A stretch of DNA of 64,000 nt from DATADW01 sp963733905 (GCA_963733905.1 CAVTEU010000019.1:1-64000); one strand, 5' to 3'; shown: positions 55,255 to 64,000, numbered from the stretch's first letter. The notes: generated from the sequence alone by a model not told the origin. Program-made: numbers and translations.

Positions 55255-55843
55255 ATGGTGAGTTCGGCGGCATCGGCGCGAAACAGCCGGGACGACGTTG
55301 TCCGGGCGGCGGCGCGGCTCTTTGCCGAGCGGGGATACCACGGCACATCGATGCGCGACCTCGGTGCCGAGTTGGGTCTGTTCGGCTCCTCGCTCTACTC
55401 GCACGTCGGGTCGAAGCAGGAGCTACTGGTGGAGGTGGTGGCCACCGGGGCGCAGCCTGTTCCAGGAGTCGGCGGCCCGAGCGGAGGAAGTTGAGGGAGG
55501 GGCGGAAGCCCGGCTCAGAGCGCTCGTTTCCGGCCACCTCGACGTCGTGCTGGACAACCTCGACGAGGTGCGGACCTTCCTCAACGAAGCGTCGGCGCTG
55601 GAACCGGAGTACCGCGACCGGGTCATCGCCGCCCGGGACAGATATGAGGACTCGTTCCGTCAAGTCCTCCAGCAAGGGATCGAGGAAGGCGTCTTCCGTC
55701 CCAACGTCGATCCCAAGCTCGGCGCCATCTTCATCCTCTCCATCCTCAACGCCGTCGAGCGCTGGTTCCGGCCCGATGGGGTCCTCGACCGGCGCGGGCT
55801 GGCCGATGAGATGATCGCCTTCGTTCGAGACGGGACCGGTTGA
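55255..55843 (+). CDS. TetR-family regulator, probable PaaR, one frameshift
   Basis: Repressor of about 196 residues. The N-terminal TetR helix-turn-helix is clear: RDDVVRAAARLFAERGYHGT, SMRDLGAELGLFGSSLYSHV and GSKQELLVEVV. A break near 55457 separates the helical ligand-binding domain (LDVVLDNLDEVRTFLNEAS, RYEDSFRQVLQQGIEEGVF, ILSILNAVERWF). The pattern ERGYHGTSM fits acyl-CoA-sensing TetR proteins. It follows the paa genes and is the likely reader of the two palindromes before paaA and paaC. Start ATG 55255 or GTG 55258. Confidence 0.85.
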
Positions 55844-55846
55844 GGC

Positions 55847-57478
55847 TCAACCGAGTTCATCGAGGCGCCGGCCAATGACCTCCTCGAAGGTGGCAAGCGT
55901 CCCAGGGCACTGCGACAAGGTCTCCAGGAACGTGGCCCGGTCGATGGCGAGCAACCGCCCGTCTTCCACCGCCAACACGGTCGCAGTTCGGGGCACATCT
56001 GCGATCAAGGCAATCTCGCCGAAGACATCTCCGCTCTCGAGCGTGTGGACACGGCGCCCGTCGGCGATGATGTCGTATCGACCGGCGTCGATCAAATAGA
56101 CGCGGTCGCCCGGGTCCCCTTGCTGTACGACGACCCGTCCACGCTCCACGTTCTCCAAGTGCGAGCCCAGCGCCAGTCCCTCGAGGGCGGGGGGGTCGAG
56201 GGGCCGCAGCATGGCGACGCTCTCAATAATCTCGATTTCGACCTTGGTGGGGCCAACCGAGATGTCTGCCTGGCGTATCACGGGCCAAACCACGATCGCC
56301 GCCGTCGGTAACAGCAGTCCGACGACCACCAAGGCGGCTCGGTCACCGACCCAATCGATGAGAACCGGGGCCACCAGGGCGCCAACGGCAAGCCCGGCCA
56401 TGGCAAGCCCTTCGAGAACTCCGAAAACACGGGCCATGACCTCGCGCGATGCCAGGCGCTGCAGGAGCGTGCGGCCGGCGACATTCGCCAGACCGCCAGC
56501 CCCACCCGTGACCGCCAGCAAGGGGGCTGCTCCCGGGAGCAGCCCGATAGCACTGATCGACATCCCCCCAGCCAACGATCCAGCCAGCAGCGACGGTGCC
56601 AGTCGGGGCCGCCCGACCAGCCCGGCGCTTGCCATGGCTCCGACCAATGCGCCCGCTCCGACTAGAGCCCCGAGGTAGCCCACTCCGGGCTCGCCGATCC
56701 CGAGCAGCTCGATGGCCAGCACCACGACCAATACGCCAAGTGCTCCATCCACGATCGCCTTCACCCCGCCCAGTCCGACTATGGCGCTGGTGCGCCTGTC
56801 GGAAAGCACCGTGGACACACCGCCCACCAGGGTGCGGAACCCTGATACCCGCATGACCAAAGCCGGACCGGCTGTCGACACCCCAGCAACGACTATCGCC
56901 GACACCGCGAGCACGGCAGCCATGACCAAGAAGACCAAAGAAGCGTCGCCTGCCGCGAGAAGCAGGCCAGCTATCAGAGGTCCGGCGAGTCCCGCGACAC
57001 CCTCCTCCAGGGATGAAACGACGTTGGCCGCGACCGTCTGATCAGGTCCATCGCTCAACTCAGGAATCGAGGCGGTATGAGCCGGGCGAGTTGCTGTGAT
57101 GAGGATCGCAGTCAACGCGACGAGCGCCACCACCAGCTGGGGTGCGGCAGCAGTTGCTATGGCCCAACCTGTCAGCCCAGCCGCCCCCGCTTGTGAGAGA
57201 TAACCGATGGTGAGCGCCCGCTGCCGTGGCATCCGGTCGGCCGCGGTGGCGATCAGGGGCGCGGCTACTGCCGCTGGTAGGAGCTGGATGGCTAACACCA
57301 GCCCAACGGTCGCCGAACCCCCGACCCGATAGGCATAGACCAGAGTCGCCACCAAAATGGCACGTTCCGCTACACCGAACCCCAGGAACGCAAGCTCGAG
57401 GCGCCGCAGCGATGGCACGCCGAATACGGCCGCGACGGCCGCCACCTTCGCCCTATGCCGCGACAGCAAGGTGGTCAC
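55847..57478 (-). CDS. MFS transporter with C-terminal cyclic-nucleotide-binding domain, copy 1
   Basis: 543 residues, intact. Residues about 15-400 form a 12-helix major facilitator exporter-like domain (LELAFLGFGVAERAILVATL, TAILITATRPAHTASIPELS, RTLLQRLASREVMARVFGVL). Residues about 425-540 are a cNMP-binding domain: FLENVERGR-type start, GDPGDRVYLIDAGRYDII, and the phosphate-binding cassette GDVFGEIALIADVPRTATVL with the conserved Arg-Thr pair. Transport might thus respond to cAMP or cGMP. The cargo is unknown. The stop lies 3 bp from the convergent tetR stop. Confidence 0.9.
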   Translation of the reverse strand: MTTLLSRHRAKVAAVAAVFGVPSLRRLELAFLGFGVAERAILVATLVYAYRVGGSATVGLVLAIQLLPAAVAAPLIATAADRMPRQRALTIGYLSQAGAAGLTGWAIATAAAPQLVVALVALTAILITATRPAHTASIPELSDGPDQTVAANVVSSLEEGVAGLAGPLIAGLLLAAGDASLVFLVMAAVLAVSAIVVAGVSTAGPALVMRVSGFRTLVGGVSTVLSDRRTSAIVGLGGVKAIVDGALGVLVVVLAIELLGIGEPGVGYLGALVGAGALVGAMASAGLVGRPRLAPSLLAGSLAGGMSISAIGLLPGAAPLLAVTGGAGGLANVAGRTLLQRLASREVMARVFGVLEGLAMAGLAVGALVAPVLIDWVGDRAALVVVGLLLPTAAIVVWPVIRQADISVGPTKVEIEIIESVAMLRPLDPPALEGLALGSHLENVERGRVVVQQGDPGDRVYLIDAGRYDIIADGRRVHTLESGDVFGEIALIADVPRTATVLAVEDGRLLAIDRATFLETLSQCPGTLATFEEVIGRRLDELG

Positions 57479-57533
57479 CTCTCCTCCCCTCGAGGCTCAC
57501 CCGAGTCTGACAGAGGACACGGTGGTTAGCTCA

Positions 57534-59283
57534 CTACACGTTTGGCGATGGAAGTCCGCTCAAGCCGCGGGACACGTCGACCGGGTCGGGATGGCCGATG
57601 AGATCATGAGTTCGTTCGCGATGGGACCGGTTGAGACTCAATCGACCTCTCCCAAACCGGACGAGACGCCGGCCAACGACCTCCTCGAAGGTAGCGAGCG
57701 TCCCCGGGCATTGCGCGAGGGTCTCGAGAAACGTGGCCCTGTCGATTGCGAGCAACCGCCCGTCTTCGACAGCCGCCACCGTTGCCGTCCGGGGCACGTC
57801 CGCGATCAGCGCGATCTCGCCAAAGATGTCGCCGCTCTCGAGCGTGTTGACCAGGTGTCCATCGGCGATGACGTCGTATCGACCGGCGTCGATCACATAG
57901 ACACGGTCGCCGGCGTCTCCTTGGCGAATCACCACGCGGCCCCTTTCCACTTCTTCGACATGCGAGCCCAGCGCCAGCGCCTCGAGGGCGGGTGGGTCGA
58001 GGAGCCGCAACATGGCGACCCGCTCCAGGATGCCGACCTCCACCTCTGGCACGTAGGCCGAGATGTCGGCGGCGCGGATCATCGGCCATCCGGCGACCGC
58101 AGCGACCGGGAGCAACAATCCGATCACCACAAAGGCGCCCTGGGCGCCGACCAGGTTGATCAGAATCGGGGCGACGACGGCGCCGACGGCGAGCCCGGCC
58201 ATTGCCATCCCCTCGAGCACGCCAAAGACGCGAGCCATGACCTCGCGCGGCGCCAACCGTTGCAGGAGGGTGCGACCGGCGACATCACCCAAGCCGACGC
58301 CCGCACCCGAAACCGCCAACAACGGCGCCGTCGCCGGGAAGATCCCAACCAAGGTGATGGGCAATCCTCGGGCGAGCGCACCGCCCAACAGCGATGGCGC
58401 CAGACGAGGTCGACCAACGAGCCCGGCCGCTCCCATGGCGCCGAACAGAGCCCCTACCCCGACGATTGCCCCGAGATAGCCGACTCCTGGCTCGCCGATA
58501 CCCAGCAGCTCGATGGCCAGAACCACGAGGAGCACATCGAGCGCTCCGTCCACGATCGACTGCACCCCACCGAGACCGACGATGACACGTGTGCGGCGTT
58601 CGGAGAGCACCATCGAGACACCTCCGAGGAGGGTCCGGATCGGCGAGACCCGTACGACCAATGCCGGAGCCTGGCGCTGCCGACGCGCCGGCGACGGTCG
58701 CAGCCGACGCCGCCAACACAACCGCCATCGCCAAGAAGACAAGTGCGGGGTCGCCGACCTCGAGCAGCAGACCGGCGATGAGCGGACCCGCGAGTGCGGC
58801 GAAGCCTTCCACCATGGCCGACACCACGTTGGCCGCAATCGTCTGATCGGGCCCGGCGCTGAGCTCAGGAATGAGAGCGATGTGGGCGGGCCGGGTTGCG
58901 GTGATCAGGATTGCGGTAAGCGCAGCGAACCCGACCACCAGCGGCGGAGCCTGCCCGCTCGCCATGGCCCACCACGTCAGAGCGGCGGCGGCGGCCTGCG
59001 ATGCGTAACCCAACACGAGAGCTAGGTGCCGGGGGAGCCGATCGGCGGCTGTCGCCAGTAGAGGTGCCGCCACCGCGGCGGGGAGCAACTGGAGGGCCGC
59101 CACCAACCCGACCGTCGCCGAACCACCCACCTGGTACGCATAGACCAGGATCGCCACCCACGTGGCCCACTCCGCCAAACCGAACCCGAAAAAGGCCAAC
59201 TCGAGGCGTCGCAGCGGTGGTCGACCGAACACGGCCGCCACCGCCGCCACCTTCGCCCTCTGCCGCGACAGCAGCGTTGTCAC
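57534..59283 (-). CDS. MFS transporter with C-terminal cyclic-nucleotide-binding domain, copy 2, one frameshift
   Basis: Paralogue of the preceding gene with the same start (MTTLLSRQRAKVAAVAAVFG), MFS domain and cNMP domain (GDIFGEIALIADVPRTATVA). A break near 58685 lies between membrane helices. Where copy 1 ends at GRRLDELG, this copy reads on about 30 codons antisense through a leftover tetR 3' fragment (VRFGRGRLSLNRSHRER). The cassette residues for the cyclic nucleotide are kept, so the regulatory domain is probably functional. Confidence 0.88.
57576..57640 (+). pseudogene. Leftover 3' fragment of the TetR gene
   Basis: The stretch with GGCCGATGAGAT, TTCGTTCG and GGGACCGGTTGAG matches the last about 65 bases of the tetR gene at 55778-55850. 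It is a by-product of the tandem duplication and has no start. Confidence 0.78.
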
Positions 59284-59407
59284 CCTTCACCCCGTTGAGG
59301 CTCAAACGAGTCTGACAGAGGGCGCGATGGCTCGGTTCAATACAGGTTCAGTGGATGGATGTCCCGGGCGAGCCGCGGGACACCCATCCGTCTTAGCTGA
59401 AGGACCT

Positions 59408-60554
59408 CACCCGGCGGGAGTTGCCGTCACCCCCGTCGGCTCGAAGTCGTAGGTCGTGTCGTTGATGGTGAGAGCATCCACGGCACCGGAGAACGGATTG
59501 TTGCGCCCTTTGTTGAACTGCACGGTGAGAATGATCGGCGGATCATCGCCACCGTCGTTCCAAGGCAATCAAGAGTTCATCCCATGTGCAGGGACTTGCC
59601 TGATCACACCCGGTGATGGTTCCGGAATTTCCCGTTAGCCACCACTCCCCCTCTTGGGTGGTGTCGATATGCGGTCCAACCCGGAAGTGTGTTCTCATGT
59701 TCGTTTATCAACGTTGAGAAGTGTCTCGACGGGGTCCCGCGGCGCCAGATTGGGATCGATCTCAAATTGGAGGTCCGGCATGTTGGGAACGAAGTCGTTG
59801 TTCTCGACCGTGGTCGTGAACCCAGTAGCTCAAGGACGTGATGTCTCAGGAACGACACGCCTATGAAGTCGACTTGGTTTCCGAAGGCTGCCTTGTCGTC
59901 GCCGCTGCCGGTACGGATCCCGAGACTGCCGACACCGAGGGGCGGGTTGACTGCGCCATCCTCGCACGGGCCAGCAACCGGCCCGGCCCGGAGGTAGGAG
60001 TCGCCATTGCCGATCACATTGCGGTCCACGATTCCCCAGTTCGGGCCGTCGAATCCGCCCAGGCCAGCCAGCAGATCGGGATCGACATCGGCCTCGGCCA
60101 CCGAGCCATTGGCGATATCGCGCTGGTCACCGGTTCGCCGCCGATCGGCGCTGTTGACGGCTGTTGTCGGCGATCTTGGCGTTGTTGACCGCGTTGGCTG
60201 CAAGCTCGCTGCTGCCGACCCCATTGGCCTTGATATCGGCTGCGGTGAGGCTGTTATCAGCGACCTTCGAACTGTTGACTGCGCCGTTCTTCATGATCGC
60301 CGCTCGGTTGATGGTCCCGTTCTTTATGTCCCCGCTCGTCGATGGTTTCGTTCTTGATGTCGCCGCTGTGACGGTCCCATCCTTGATGTCGCCGCTGGCA
60401 ATCGTCCCGTTCTTGATGTCGACACTCTGAATGGTGTTGTCCTTGATGTCCGCCGAGGTGATGAGCGCCTGGCCGGCGGCCGCTCCGGCAGTAAGGACGA
60501 CGACAAGAGCTACGCCAATGGCGATGCCCGAGGGGTGGGTGGTCTAAACCGCAT
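59408..60554 (-). CDS. Secreted protein with DIK-type decapeptide repeats, heavily frameshifted
   Basis: GAGGAGG precedes ATG 60554. After correction the N terminus has a membrane/signal segment (GIAIGVALVVVLTAGAAAGQ) followed by about ten decapeptide-like repeats with the pattern DIKNGTIxSG (e.g. SADIKDNTIQSVDIKNGTIA), which in related actinobacterial proteins form an elongated repeat stalk. The rest includes GNGDSYLRAGPVAGPCEDGA, GIRTGSGDDKAAFGNQVDF and a closing LTINDTTYDFEPTGV. At least six frame changes. No sortase motif is seen at the end although a sortase lies nearby. Function unknown; possibly decayed. Confidence 0.68.
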
Positions 60555-60679
60555 GGGACCTCCTCGGTCTCCGGCCCGGCCCCCTGCCGGGCACGATTGA
60601 AACCTAGGCGCGATAGTGCATTTGTGCGTTTCCGGAGTTCTCCGCCGAGGTTCGACACAGCCGGCGATACCCTCTCGGT

Positions 60680-61278
60680 GTGACTGCGCCCGACGAATCC
60701 GGTCCGCCCGCCGGCGAGGCGCCGCAGGATCCGCTGCCCACCCGCTTCGGTCTGTTGACCGTCGTCACCCTTGCCGTGGTGGTATCGGCGTTGTGGTGGC
60801 GGCGGTGATGTCGGCGGTGAGGAGGACAGCGCGTCATCTACGACAGGCGCTAGCCGGGCTGACCGGATCGCCCGCACCGGATTTCACCGTGCCCCTTCTC
60901 GACGGTGGTGAGTTCACCCTGTCCGAGCACATCGCCGATGACGGCCGACCGCTGATCCTCAACCTCTGGGCCTCGTGGTGCATCCCCTGCCGTGACGAGC
61001 TTCCCGAATTCGACCGGGTGGCGGCGGAGCACCCCGAGGTGGCGTTTCTCGGCGTTGCCGTAGAGGACCAGGAAGCGGCGGCCCGGGAGTTCGCCGAGGA
61101 GGTCGGTGTCCGCTTCCCGCTCGGCTTCGACGACACCGGGACCGTGTCCACTTCTTATCAGACGTTCGGGCTACCGATCACGGTGGCGATCGACTCGGAG
61201 GGAACCGTGGTCCGGCAGATCACCAGCCGGGTACCCGAGGAGCAGCTGCTCGAACTCTTGGAGGAATTGACCGGCTGA
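60680..61278 (+). CDS. Membrane-anchored TlpA-like thioredoxin-fold protein, one frameshift
   Basis: Extracytoplasmic thiol-disulfide protein of about 199 residues. GTG 60680 gives a short cytoplasmic part, then a membrane anchor (FGLLTVVTLAVV, shifting frame near 60782, GIGVVVAAVMSAV). The thioredoxin domain has SPAPDFTVPLLDGGEFTLSE, the redox motif NLWASWCIPCRDELPEFD and the cis-proline region FGLPITVAIDSEG. The family reduces or maintains exported proteins or cytochrome c thiols. No cytochrome genes are adjacent. Confidence 0.88.
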
Positions 61279-61297
61279 GGCTCAGCCCGACCGAGAC

Positions 61298-62011
61298 TCA
61301 GCCCGACTGGGCCGCCGCCGCCAACTGGTGGTCTGGGTTTTCTCGGATGTACCGCAGGTTGGGTCCCTTGACCATCTCGGCGTGGACGATGTAGCGCTGC
61401 TGGGCGGAGAACTCGGGGTGGCAGGTGGTGAGGGTGAGCCACCCACCGGAGCGGGCATCGGTCACCCAGATGTCGGTCGGATTGACGACGAGCGTCTCAC
61501 GCACCTTGTACACGTGACGTCCCACCGCACTGATCACGACGATCTTGTCGCCGACGCCCAACTCGTCGATCCGGTTGAAGGGGGCGCCGTATGTGGTGCG
61601 GTGCCCGCTCATCACTGCGTTGCCGGGCTGACCGGGGAGCGGCGTCCACGGCATGTGCCCTGGCCCGAGTTGGAGCGTGGGTACGTCTACCCCCTCGAAC
61701 ACGACCTCTTTGACCTCGATCGACGGAATCCGGATCTCGGCGAAGGCGGTTCCCGCTTCGGGCGGTTCCTCGGTGAACAGCTCGGCGGGCGGGATGACGA
61801 CCTTGTTGGGACGGGGATTGGCGTCGGGCTGCCCGGACGGGGTGACCTGGGGCGCGGCCTCCTCGAGCCTGATCGCAAGCTGGCGCGCGCCTTCCAACTG
61901 ACCCCGCTCTGCGGCAAGGTCGGTGTACCAGTACTGGTAGGCGAGAAAGCCGAGCACAACCAGCCCGGCGGCCATCAACCCCCAGCCGACGAAACGGATC
62001 CGTTTCTTCAT
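61298..62011 (-). CDS. Class E sortase
   Basis: Membrane-anchored transpeptidase that joins proteins to the cell wall in high-GC Gram-positives. 237 residues, intact. N-terminal membrane helix (GWGLMAAGLVVLGFLAYQYW), proline-rich linker, then the sortase barrel with EIRIPSIEVKEVVFEGV, the catalytic histidine in AVMSGHRTTYGAPFNRID, the catalytic cysteine in LTLTTCHPEFSAQQR with the following arginine. No pilin-like or LAXTG substrate is visible in the window. Confidence 0.94.
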   Translation of the reverse strand: MKKRIRFVGWGLMAAGLVVLGFLAYQYWYTDLAAERGQLEGARQLAIRLEEAAPQVTPSGQPDANPRPNKVVIPPAELFTEEPPEAGTAFAEIRIPSIEVKEVVFEGVDVPTLQLGPGHMPWTPLPGQPGNAVMSGHRTTYGAPFNRIDELGVGDKIVVISAVGRHVYKVRETLVVNPTDIWVTDARSGGWLTLTTCHPEFSAQQRYIVHAEMVKGPNLRYIRENPDHQLAAAAQSG

Positions 62012-62055
62012 CGGTTGGTCAAAGTTATCAGCTTATGGACGGTAGTCCTATGGGC

Positions 62056-62823
62056 TCAGCGGCCCATCCACTCCGGCGGCCTCTTCTCGAGGAAGGCCCT
62101 GACCCCCTCTGCGGCGTCCTCGGTCGAGGCCACCGAGGTCAATGCAGCATGGAGATGGTCGAGCGACTCGTCGAAATCCAGGTCGTCAACCGCGTAGAAG
62201 GCATCGCGTCCCAACCGGATCGTCGCCGGGCTCTTGGCGGCCAGTTGCTCCACCAGAGCATCGATCTCCTCGTCGAGGCGATCGGGAGCGACAACCCTCG
62301 AGACTGCCCCGAGCGACTTCGCCTCGTCGGCATCGATCAGCCGGCCGGTCATCATCAGTTCAAGTACTGCTCGACGCGGCATGCATCGCACCAGGACGGC
62401 GCCGATCATCATCGGCCAAAGCCCGACGTCGATCTCGGGGGTGCCGAATTTGGCGTGCTCGGAGGCAACCACGATGTCGCACGCCGCCGCCAGGCCAAAG
62501 CCACCGGCAAGTGCGTGACCGTTTACCCGGGCGATGGTCGGCTTCCCCAGGCGCCGCATGGCCCGCAGCACGTCGGCAAAGCCCCCGCGGGCGTGGTGCA
62601 GTTCGATCGGCTTGTCGAAGAACCCCCCGGCCAGATCCCCCCCGGCCGAGAAGGCCCGATCACCTGCCCCGGTGATGACGACAACCCTCACGGCGGGATC
62701 GGCACCGGCAGCGGCGAGCGCGTCGCCAAGCTTCTCGATCACCGGGAGCGACAGCGGGTTGCGCCGGTCGGGATCGTCGATGACCAGCCAGGCCGCCGGT
62801 CCACGCACCTCATAGCGAAACAT
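62056..62823 (-). CDS. Enoyl-CoA hydratase/isomerase
   Basis: Crotonase-fold enzyme, 255 residues, intact. Seen: IDDPDRRNPLSLPVIEKL, the oxyanion motif GDRAFSAGGDLAGGF, NGHALAGGFGLAAACDIVVA and EIDVGLWPMMIGAVLVRCMP. The Glu in FGTPEIDVGL is present as a possible catalytic residue. It is more similar to short fatty acid or aromatic pathway hydratases than to the copy at 15.8 kb. Single gene; substrate unknown. Confidence 0.9.
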   Translation of the reverse strand: MFRYEVRGPAAWLVIDDPDRRNPLSLPVIEKLGDALAAAGADPAVRVVVITGAGDRAFSAGGDLAGGFFDKPIELHHARGGFADVLRAMRRLGKPTIARVNGHALAGGFGLAAACDIVVASEHAKFGTPEIDVGLWPMMIGAVLVRCMPRRAVLELMMTGRLIDADEAKSLGAVSRVVAPDRLDEEIDALVEQLAAKSPATIRLGRDAFYAVDDLDFDESLDHLHAALTSVASTEDAAEGVRAFLEKRPPEWMGR

Positions 62824-62890
62824 TCCGCGCTCTCGCTCGACGGGTCACCACGCTACTTGCCACTCCTCCACCGGTTGGTACCGTGCTCGA

Positions 62891-63481
62891 ATGGTCCTTG
62901 TTCTGGCGGTGTTGCTCGTCGGGATGCTCGTTGCGCTCATGCGCGGCGGCAGGTTCCGCAACCTGAGCGACGTCCGGATCAGACAGTGGTGGCTGCTACC
63001 GATGGCCTTCGCCCTGCAACTCGCCGCCGAGGTCGTGCCCGATCTCGCCGGTTGGTCCCGGGGTGTGACGATGTCACTCGTGCTCGGGTCCTATGTGCCG
63101 CTGCTGGTACTCGTGGCTCTGAACCGGGGGACGCCGGGGATGTGGCTGATCGGCCTCGGCATACTGATGAACTTCACGGTGATAGTCGCCAACGGCGGTA
63201 TGCCCGTGCTGAGCGAGGCGGCCTACGTCGCCGGCGGCACCAACGCCGACGCCGACATCATCGCCAGCGCCAAGCACGTTCTGCTCGACACCTCGACGGC
63301 GCTGCCCTTCCTCGCTGACGTGATCCCCCTCAGGCTGTTCGGTTTCGGCCAGGTCATCTCGCTCGGCGATGTGTTCCTGGCTGTCGGTCTGGCGCGGGTC
63401 CTCGAGCACGAACTGCGTCAGCCGGTCCGGTGGTTCAAGCACGGGGCACGCACCGAGGCTGGATCGGCCGCCAGGCGGTGA
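62891..63481 (+). CDS. DUF5317-family membrane protein
   Basis: 196-residue membrane protein, intact, about five to six helices. LLVGMLVALMRGGRFRNLSDVRIRQWWLLP is the characteristic start (split here in text by its cytoplasmic loop), then LVLGSYVPLLVLVALNR, IGLGILMNFTVIVANGGMP, ADIIASAKHVLL, and FGFGQVISLGDVFLAVGLAR. Function unknown. Its stop overlaps the gamma-glutamyltransferase GTG. Confidence 0.82.
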   Translation: MVLVLAVLLVGMLVALMRGGRFRNLSDVRIRQWWLLPMAFALQLAAEVVPDLAGWSRGVTMSLVLGSYVPLLVLVALNRGTPGMWLIGLGILMNFTVIVANGGMPVLSEAAYVAGGTNADADIIASAKHVLLDTSTALPFLADVIPLRLFGFGQVISLGDVFLAVGLARVLEHELRQPVRWFKHGARTEAGSAARR

Positions 63482-64000
63482 CGGGAACCGCTCCCAAGGA
63501 GGGAGTGCCGGCCCAGGTTTCCGGGACGGGCGACGCCGTAGTGACACCCCACTACCTGGCGACCGCAGCCGCGATCGAAATTCTCGAAGCTGGGGGCAAC
63601 GGGGTCGACGCCGCCATCGCTGCCGATGCCGTGCTCGGAGTGGTCGCTCCCGAGGCATGCGGGATCGGCGGCGACCTCTTCGCCTTGGTGCACCGGGCCG
63701 GGGACCGTGTGCCGGCGGCACTCAACGCATCGGGCCGCGCCGGGTCTGGCGTTGACGCCGAGGCGATGCGAAGCGATGGCCATGCCGAGATCCCATGGGA
63801 CCACCCGGCGACGGCAACGGTCCCGGGATGCGTGGACGGTTGGGTGGCTCTGGGTGACCGCTTCGGCTCGGTCCCACTCGACGGCCTCCTCGCTCGGGCC
63901 GTTGCGCTCGCCGAGGATGGCTTCGAGGCATCCGACGAGTTGGCGGGATCGCTCCGCCGTCTCGAATCGCGGCTGAGGGATCAGCCAGCAGCCGCCGGGC
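63478..64000 (+). CDS. Gamma-glutamyltransferase, N-terminal part (runs off the window)
   Basis: First about 174 residues of a gamma-glutamyltranspeptidase/acylase. GTG 63478 overlaps the DUF5317 stop (GTGA). Typical features: DAVVTPHYLATAAAIEILEA, GGNGVDAAIAADAVLGVV, EACGIGGDLFALVH and TATVPGCVDGWVAL. The catalytic threonine region lies beyond the window. There is no signal peptide, suggesting a cytosolic family member, as is common in acylase-like GGTs. Confidence 0.88.
   Translation, partial: MTGTAPKEGVPAQVSGTGDAVVTPHYLATAAAIEILEAGGNGVDAAIAADAVLGVVAPEACGIGGDLFALVHRAGDRVPAALNASGRAGSGVDAEAMRSDGHAEIPWDHPATATVPGCVDGWVALGDRFGSVPLDGLLARAVALAEDGFEASDELAGSLRRLESRLRDQPAAAG

Larger units (their letters stand above)
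55790..59400. repeat. Tandem duplication of tetR 3' end plus MFS-cNMP gene
   Basis: Unit 1 (about 55790-57590) and unit 2 (about 57576-59400) each hold a tetR 3'-end sequence, the convergent MFS gene and a matching tail (GAGTCTGACAGAGG near 57503 and 59308, AGCCGCGGGACAC near 57563 and 59374). Divergence between the units is large, so the duplication is old. Confidence 0.8.

Noticed and set aside
57357..58781. 474-codon plus-strand frame over the second MFS gene
   Set aside because: Antisense to a conserved transporter whose paralogue is intact; no recognisable domain.
59408..62011. Sortase E and the DIK-repeat secreted protein as enzyme and substrate
   Set aside because: The secreted protein ends without an LAXTG-like motif, membrane helix or basic tail, so nearness alone does not support it.
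1..64000. tRNA, rRNA or riboswitch genes
   Set aside because: I looked in the intergenic gaps for cloverleaf arms and conserved riboswitch cores and found none; the gaps are mostly under 200 bp and hold repeats or operators.

Overview
The window is a high-GC stretch of chromosome from an actinobacterium, possibly an uncultured Acidimicrobiia-like lineage. Support for that: two F420-type (LLM) oxidoreductases, a class E sortase, DUF5317 and DUF6986 proteins, actinobacterial PaaA-E, and frequent GTG starts. Genes are packed tightly, often with 4-nt stop/start overlaps. No gap longer than about 210 bases lacks a gene. I saw no rRNA, tRNA, CRISPR array or insertion sequence.

Layout. 0-5.5 kb: an alpha-glucoside operon on the minus strand (LacI repressor, GH65 disaccharide phosphorylase, sugar-binding lipoprotein, permease running off the window edge). 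5.5-11.7 kb: NUDIX hydrolase, a UbiA-like membrane protein, a UbiE-like methyltransferase, the Fe-S carrier Mrp with a divergent SufR-like regulator, and an acyl-CoA dehydrogenase. 11.7-22.6 kb: genes fitting tryptophan/anthranilate breakdown (aminobenzoyl-CoA monooxygenase/reductase fusion, enoyl-CoA hydratase, RidA, tryptophan 2,3-dioxygenase divergent from a benzoate-CoA-ligase-type enzyme across two identical 15-bp palindromes), mixed with TrpB2, a GNAT and small enzymes. 22.7-30.2 kb: asparaginase, LLM oxidoreductase, an XRE/nucleotidyltransferase pair, aconitase, pyrophosphatase and an MpaB-type oxygenase.

30.2-55.8 kb is the most structured part. paaAB and paaCDE, the subunits of one enzyme (phenylacetyl-CoA epoxidase), lie 21 kb apart. 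Each half has the same palindromic operator 20 bp before its first start codon, and a TetR gene follows paaE. Between the halves are a decayed two-component/binding-protein cluster and a purine catabolic block: xanthine dehydrogenase, 8-oxoguanine deaminase, DUF6986 protein, uricase, HIU hydrolase, an allantoicase-OHCU decarboxylase fusion, allantoinase, adenine deaminase, and a BMP-type nucleoside ABC transporter. Together these could import purines and take them to ureidoglycolate.

55.8-64 kb: a tandem duplication of an MFS transporter carrying a cyclic-nucleotide-binding domain, a broken secreted repeat protein, a TlpA-like thioredoxin, sortase E, enoyl-CoA hydratase, a DUF5317 protein and the start of a gamma-glutamyltransferase.

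Two cautions. First, many clearly conserved genes are broken by single-base frameshifts. Those I could resolve are mostly one extra base next to a G or C run, which looks like sequence error, so I annotate whole genes across the breaks. Three clusters (0-4.3, 31.5-35.8, 59.4-60.6 kb) are broken far more densely and may be true decay. Second, heptanucleotide tandem repeats and palindromic repeats sit directly behind several stop codons and sometimes extend reading frames.
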